From assembly GCA_037013685.1 (NCBI GenBank), contig CM072893.1:16518736-16582735 (forward strand): DNA of 64,000 nt. The letters run 5' to 3'. Source of the stretch: Acridotheres tristis (Eukaryota; Chordata; Aves; Passeriformes; Sturnidae). Below, one piece after another: positions 58,898-64,000 of this stretch. Every line of letters starts with the position of its first letter. Positions within the stretch are counted from its first letter, which is position 1. The translations under genes were made by a program, and so were the position numbers. The notes under the pieces were generated by a model. The model did not search any database. It was not told where the DNA came from and was given only the letters and a program-made list of their open reading frames with translations.

Positions 58898-61800
58898 CTA
58901 AAATAAAGTATACACAGTCCTGTTGCAACACTCCCCTTTGCTGAAAATGCTTATCACACACATCCATCCTGAAAAACAGCTGTGAAGGTGGTGGGGTGGA
59001 ACTTGCTATTCCTCCCAAAGCAATGCTCAGAAAAGGGGATCTAATTGAAGAAAGCAAAACTACAGAGTTTCCTCTTTTTTTTCCCTTAAGAGGATTTGAG
59101 GGGGAAATTCACAAAGACATAAAAGGAGTAGAGTAGCACTGAATATGCTTACAGAACAAACCACAGTGGCACTCTTTGCTGAGCTGGACAGTCCCCTCAT
59201 GTTAGACAGGAAAATTAGCATGTGAATGTCTAATATAAGAATGATCAGTATCTGAACTCATCTGACTCAAGCAGCACTCTGATGCACTGTAGGATGGGCA
59301 GCAGCCTTTAGTCTTACTTTCCTAAATTAAATCATGAAAACCAGTGTTTGTCATTTCAGTAGCATCTTTAGTTTTCTCAATGCTGCTTACCCAACTCCCA
59401 AGTTCATTATTGCATCAAAAAATAAAACGTGAAGAAGTAGTCTGAAGGGGTTCTGTTCGTTGAGCAGGAGCCATAAGCTCCAGTATCTATACAAGAGTGA
59501 AACTGAAAAGTACCAGAACCTTTGCATTGAAAAGTAACAGCACTTTACCAAAACAGAATCAAGAGCAGAATAAAGACGTGTAAGCCTACCATACATGTGT
59601 ACAAAATAATGTTCTCACTCTTGTTTCCCAAACCAGCATGGGTATTGATAGAAGTGCAAACAAACTGAATCGATACCACTAGCTGAAAAAAAAACCTAGC
59701 CAGAATGGAAACGGATTACCTATCCCTGCCAGGAAATAATTTTCTCAGCTAGAGAAAGGAAACAAAAGACAATTACGTAGCTACTTAGTACATAACACTT
59801 TTTTAGCTAGTTTCTGCTTCTTGATTCACATGGTTCACACCATTCCCCCCTGCCCATCTCCCAGAACACAAGGTAAGAGTCACTGACTCAATTTTGTCAG
59901 AAGACAATCATGACTTCTTAAAACTATCTCCTGTGGTCAGAACTTCCAAACTTTGTAAGCCTTTGTAAGGAGTAACTTTGGAACTTATGTGTTATTTACT
60001 ATTTAGCATAAAACACGTCTTTAAAGACTTGTACAAAGTATTTACCAGATAAAATCTCAGACTTGGTCTGTCGTTGTTCTTACATTAGTAAGAAATATTC
60101 TATTTAAAATGCTCAGTCCTCATGAGAAAGACCTACGTGATCAACTGTGCTGTCACACCTGTGGCATCCATACAGCAAAGGTGCCAAGAATTCAGATTTC
60201 ACTCAGACTCCCCCAATCTCTAAGTACATCAATTTTCCACAAATCAAGAGAGCCAAAATAACTGTAAGTGGGCCACCATAAGGAGTTCACGCCTCCCTAG
60301 TTTTGAACTGAAGTTAGAAGTCAGTCAGGAATTTTAATGTAGACTTCATTATTATTATTACTACCACCAAAGACTTAAACTTAGGATATTTGAAGTGTTT
60401 TGTCACACAATTCTTTAAAAGGTATTTTTGATACATTTAAATGGGATTTTAGGAATTGTATGAAATCAACTTTGCTTTTAGAAGACAAGTTTTAAGCCAC
60501 AAAACTTTAGCAAGTCACTCAGCTGAAATTTTTTTCACAAATTGTGGTGCACACACACTTAACCAAGTATGTGAATCTCTCCACGTGGCAAATAAGCCTA
60601 CTCATATGAGAACAAGTAGATTGCTGATTTAATGTTTGCTGAAGAAAGAATAGAGTCAAAAACTTGCAACTCTGAAGTTCAAGTAAGGCATGACCACTAA
60701 CATCAACATTTCTTAAACAAACCTAGAACAGTACATGTAATTTAGCAAACAGATTTTAATACTGGACCAAATCTGAAGATTTGACTAAGCAACTGCTTCA
60801 ACACAAGGCTGAAGGCTATACTGAAAGTGGTCTTTGAAATTCTCAGACTGGTACCAAGTATTAGAGAAAATTAACTGAGGCATTCTATTCCTTAACTCAG
60901 TATTTCAATTTATACTGTTCAAAGTCATCAGCTGCAAGAGCCAGACCCATTCTGGGAACCCTTCTCTTAGAGAAACATGGAATACTCCCACCTGGGAGTG
61001 CCCTGTTGCATACAGGAGAAAACGCACTGGTCCCATATCCTTCCCTTATATGACAGCTGTCAATTCAGGTGTTTGACGCATGCAGAGCAAGATGCCAGGT
61101 CTTTTTGGGAGAATAGGCAACTGTTACTAGAATAGTGACTCTGTAATCTCTGTTGGTTACTTCCAATATGACTAAATCAGAAAGACGAAGCTCACAGCAG
61201 GTAAGAGAGCCAACGATGACCAAAACACAGCAACACATTCATGTTCCTGCAAAATATGCACAAATAAGACTTGCCAGCATCCTGATCCTCAGGACTTCAT
61301 CCCTAACCCAATATAGAACCATTAGTGGGGTAATTTTTACCTCACTTGGCCAACATGTGGTCCTTTTCAGAGAAAAATCAAACCAAAAATCAATCAAACC
61401 AAAGATGTGGATCACAGCTACAACATACACAGCAAGCAAGGATAAGGGGGGGGGTCAAAGAGAGAACAAACCCCCTGGTCCCTCTGCTTTAATGGTGTTA
61501 TTTGATACCAGAAACAACTTGGCAAATGAAGAATAACTAGAGCTTTTAAGAAGTTCTGGCATTGCACTTCTGCATTCTTGTAACAGAGTTGACTGCCCGG
61601 AGGTCACGTGAACACAGAGCTGTTAGGTAATACAGGAAAAAGCACACAATGTTAATCAGTAATTGGATTAATAGCTAAAGGAACAGGGAAACTGAGTTTC
61701 AAGTATGAATTATTCATCTGGTTTCTCATTCAGAAAATACTGAAATTGCAAAGTACCAAATTCCCACATAAGCAGTGATGTGATCCTATGATTCATCTTG

Positions 61801-64000
61801 CAAGTTCCAGTCATGTGCTAATGATTGACTGATGAACAGGCAAGCACTGGAAGAGGAAATCATCCCATTACATTTGATAATATCCATGCTCCAAGACATT
61901 GTTAGGGCAGGTTTCCCACTCACTAAGATACTCGACAATGACAACCCATTTACATATACAGATTCTGCAGTTACAACATTGCAATAATAGCCAGCCTAGA
62001 GGGGCCATCACTGAGGGGATCAACAGACTCAATAAAGTTAAGTGAATACCTGAATTAAGCTTCTCCATGACCATGTGCTGTAGGTCAACACTCATGGTTA
62101 TAAGAGGCTCTCTCTTTCTGTTCCCTTTTAAACAGAGGCTACCTCAGGCCCCTCTTGACAGTGTGTGAAATACTTGTGAGAATAGCAGCAGGGGGAGGAG
62201 ATGCGGTCCAAGAAACCCAACCACATTTCCCCTTGAAGAACATGGCCCCCTCCAGGATGCATCAGCAGTCTGAGCTGCAGAGAGCAGCCTCACACCCTTC
62301 TTGCCTGCCCTGCTGGGCTCTTTGCACAGCTGTTCTGCAGACACTCACCCAGGGAAAAGCCCAGGGAAAATACAGGCATGGACATGTGCTTCAAAAGCCA
62401 TTTAGCAGCTTTAGAAACTCACATGAAGCAGTCAGTTATTTTGACCTGCTGCTGTAGAGCACACACAGCACGCGCTATCATCCATTTCCTCCTGGCAAAG
62501 CTGGCGGGCTATCAGCATGAAGCCAACAGCTGTGGTCTCTCACAAGTCAGCCCTTACACCACAGGACATGTGAATGCTTGGAACAAGTCAGCAGTCTGTC
62601 CAGAGCACTCTGTCACCCAGATATTAATGCTAATGGCACAACTGGGCAACAGCTTGTCTCTTAAGTTCTGTGTGTGCAGACCTGCCCCTTGCTGATGTCT
62701 GTAAACACCTCCGATTCTGTCCATCAACCAGTTGAGACAATTTGCTCTTGCAAGGCTTCAGACTTTCACCTCACTATGCTCAGAGCAAGAGGGAAGACCC
62801 TCAAAGAGAGCTCCTGCTTTTACCTGAAGCTTGCAACTGGCCAGTATCCTTTCCCAAGTGCTAATAGGGATATTAAGTCTCCCAGAGCAACTCCAGCTAC
62901 ATTTGCAAGAAGCAGACGAAGTACTGACAAGTAGTCAGGGAAAGGAGGGAAAGTTATCTTTCATCATGCTGACATCAGAGCCCCTGCTTTACCAACGAGA
63001 TAAACGCCCATCAGAGAAACATCTTGTGATAAGCCCTCAAAACTGGGTGTTACTGTCGCAACACTTCCCATTTCAACTGAGTGGAGAGAAGCCTGCAGAA
63101 AAACAGCAAGTGAGAAGAACAAAACGCAGGAAAATTTAAGACTTTGTAAAAACTGTCCATACAGAACAAAAACAGTATGCAACATCTCCCCCTTCTCTTC
63201 AAACCCCTCACTCCAATAACTCATCTACAAGCACAGCACTTATGAACAGATTTTCAATTTTACAAAGAGCACAGTCATGTTTCATATGTCAGGCAAAGTT
63301 TGAAACGACAATAAACTATTTCTCATCCGCCCTCAAGGAAACAAGGTGCATTTTACTATGTCAAGTTTTGCTAAGGTTCTTGCAGGTCCAGTGGTCAATT
63401 TGTGACTGGATCAAGTGTCTAAACCTAAAGAACTAGCTGGGGTGCACAGAACAGGACAGAGATAGGGAAGACGTAGAGGAAGAAGCAGGGTTCTGGTTAC
63501 CCAGACAACAGTCATTGTGTACATGACCAAAATCTCAAGAGCAAGAGAGGCTGGAATAGTTCGCTTCCACTACTTCTGGCAGAAAGAGACAACACATACT
63601 GACAAGGCGTATGCATGCCCTTATGATTTTCCAGGGTGCCAAGAATCACAACGTATTCACCACTGATTCAAGTCTTCCTGAGAAGCCTCAGATAAGAAAT
63701 AAGAACATCCAACTTGCTAATTCATGATCTCCTCCTTGCTTCAATTTAAGTGCAATGCTGAACACTTGCATGACAGAAAAGACAGTCCCCATAAAAGCCT
63801 ACAAAATTGGAACTCCACCTCAGAGAGCTGGGCAGCTGTTTGGAAACATTCCACCAGTCACTGTTTGACTGAATGTGTGGTTCCAGTAGATCTAAGACCA
63901 CTTTACTATTGCAAGCGCAGTTACGCCTTCCCTCTCTCTCAAATAATTTCTCTTGGAATACCATCTTTGCAGTCCAACGCCACAGCTGATCATCCAGACA
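58898..64000 (-). other. PIK3AP1 intron 2 (incomplete)
   Basis: At least 5.1 kb upstream of the first PIK3AP1 exon in the window. I looked for the TIR-like exon and the start exon on the minus strand and found nothing resembling either. A nine-G run lies at about 61446-61454. No repeat family was recognised. Confidence 0.75.

Noticed and set aside
58898..59057. Open frame extending upstream of the PIK3AP1 exon at 58749-58897
   Set aside because: A clean TTTTAG acceptor and correct phase mark the exon edge, and the upstream residues do not resemble BCAP.
59000..64000. Possible PIK3AP1 exons 1-2 (TIR-like region)
   Set aside because: No minus-strand frame in this stretch resembles the expected sequence, so they are placed beyond the right edge.

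Overview
The window is vertebrate nuclear DNA, almost certainly from a bird. It has two large split genes with GT-AG introns, four chicken-repeat-1 (CR1) LINE 3' ends, compact introns, a CpG-island promoter, and the gene order of the TM9SF3-PIK3AP1 locus (human 10q24.1). No bacterial, plasmid, CRISPR or tRNA feature was seen. All exon coordinates come from hand reading of splice sites and reading-frame continuity, and every phase closes.

Layout. Positions 1-5370 are the distal part of a TM9SF3 intron. TM9SF3 (minus strand) covers 5371-33418 with exons 1-9, which encode residues 1-390 of a protein expected to have about 590; the last exons lie beyond the left edge. Its CpG-island promoter is at about 32960-33640. 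From 33419 to 41244 is the intergenic interval. It holds a CR1 3' end (33733-34130) and a complete, very young LTR element on the plus strand (36114-39217): two LTRs of 1384 and 1381 bp, a 5-bp target duplication, a tRNA-Gly primer-binding site, a purine tract, and only 339 bp of non-coding interior. PIK3AP1 (BCAP, minus strand) covers 41245-58897. Fifteen coding exons are present, matching exons 3-17 of the human gene; exons 1-2, which carry most of the N-terminal TIR-like region, lie beyond the right edge, and 58898-64000 is intron.

Function. TM9SF3 is a nine-pass nonaspanin of the Golgi/endosomal system. PIK3AP1 is a cytosolic adaptor whose tyrosine YxxM motifs recruit the p85 subunit of PI3-kinase downstream of the B-cell receptor and Toll-like receptors. 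The two are neighbours by conserved synteny and are not known to act together. Both are transcribed leftward. The LTR element points rightward, toward the 3' end of PIK3AP1, so any LTR-initiated read-through would be antisense to it.

Points worth a second look are the non-autonomous LTR element and its odd LTR layout (early TATA box, late AATAAA, a potential intron inside the LTR, three GC-rich hairpins), a YxxM tyrosine in PIK3AP1 replaced by histidine, a 26-bp perfect palindrome in a TM9SF3 intron, and a 9-bp coding repeat inside the TM9SF3 signal peptide. I saw no multi-gene system of a new kind in this window.
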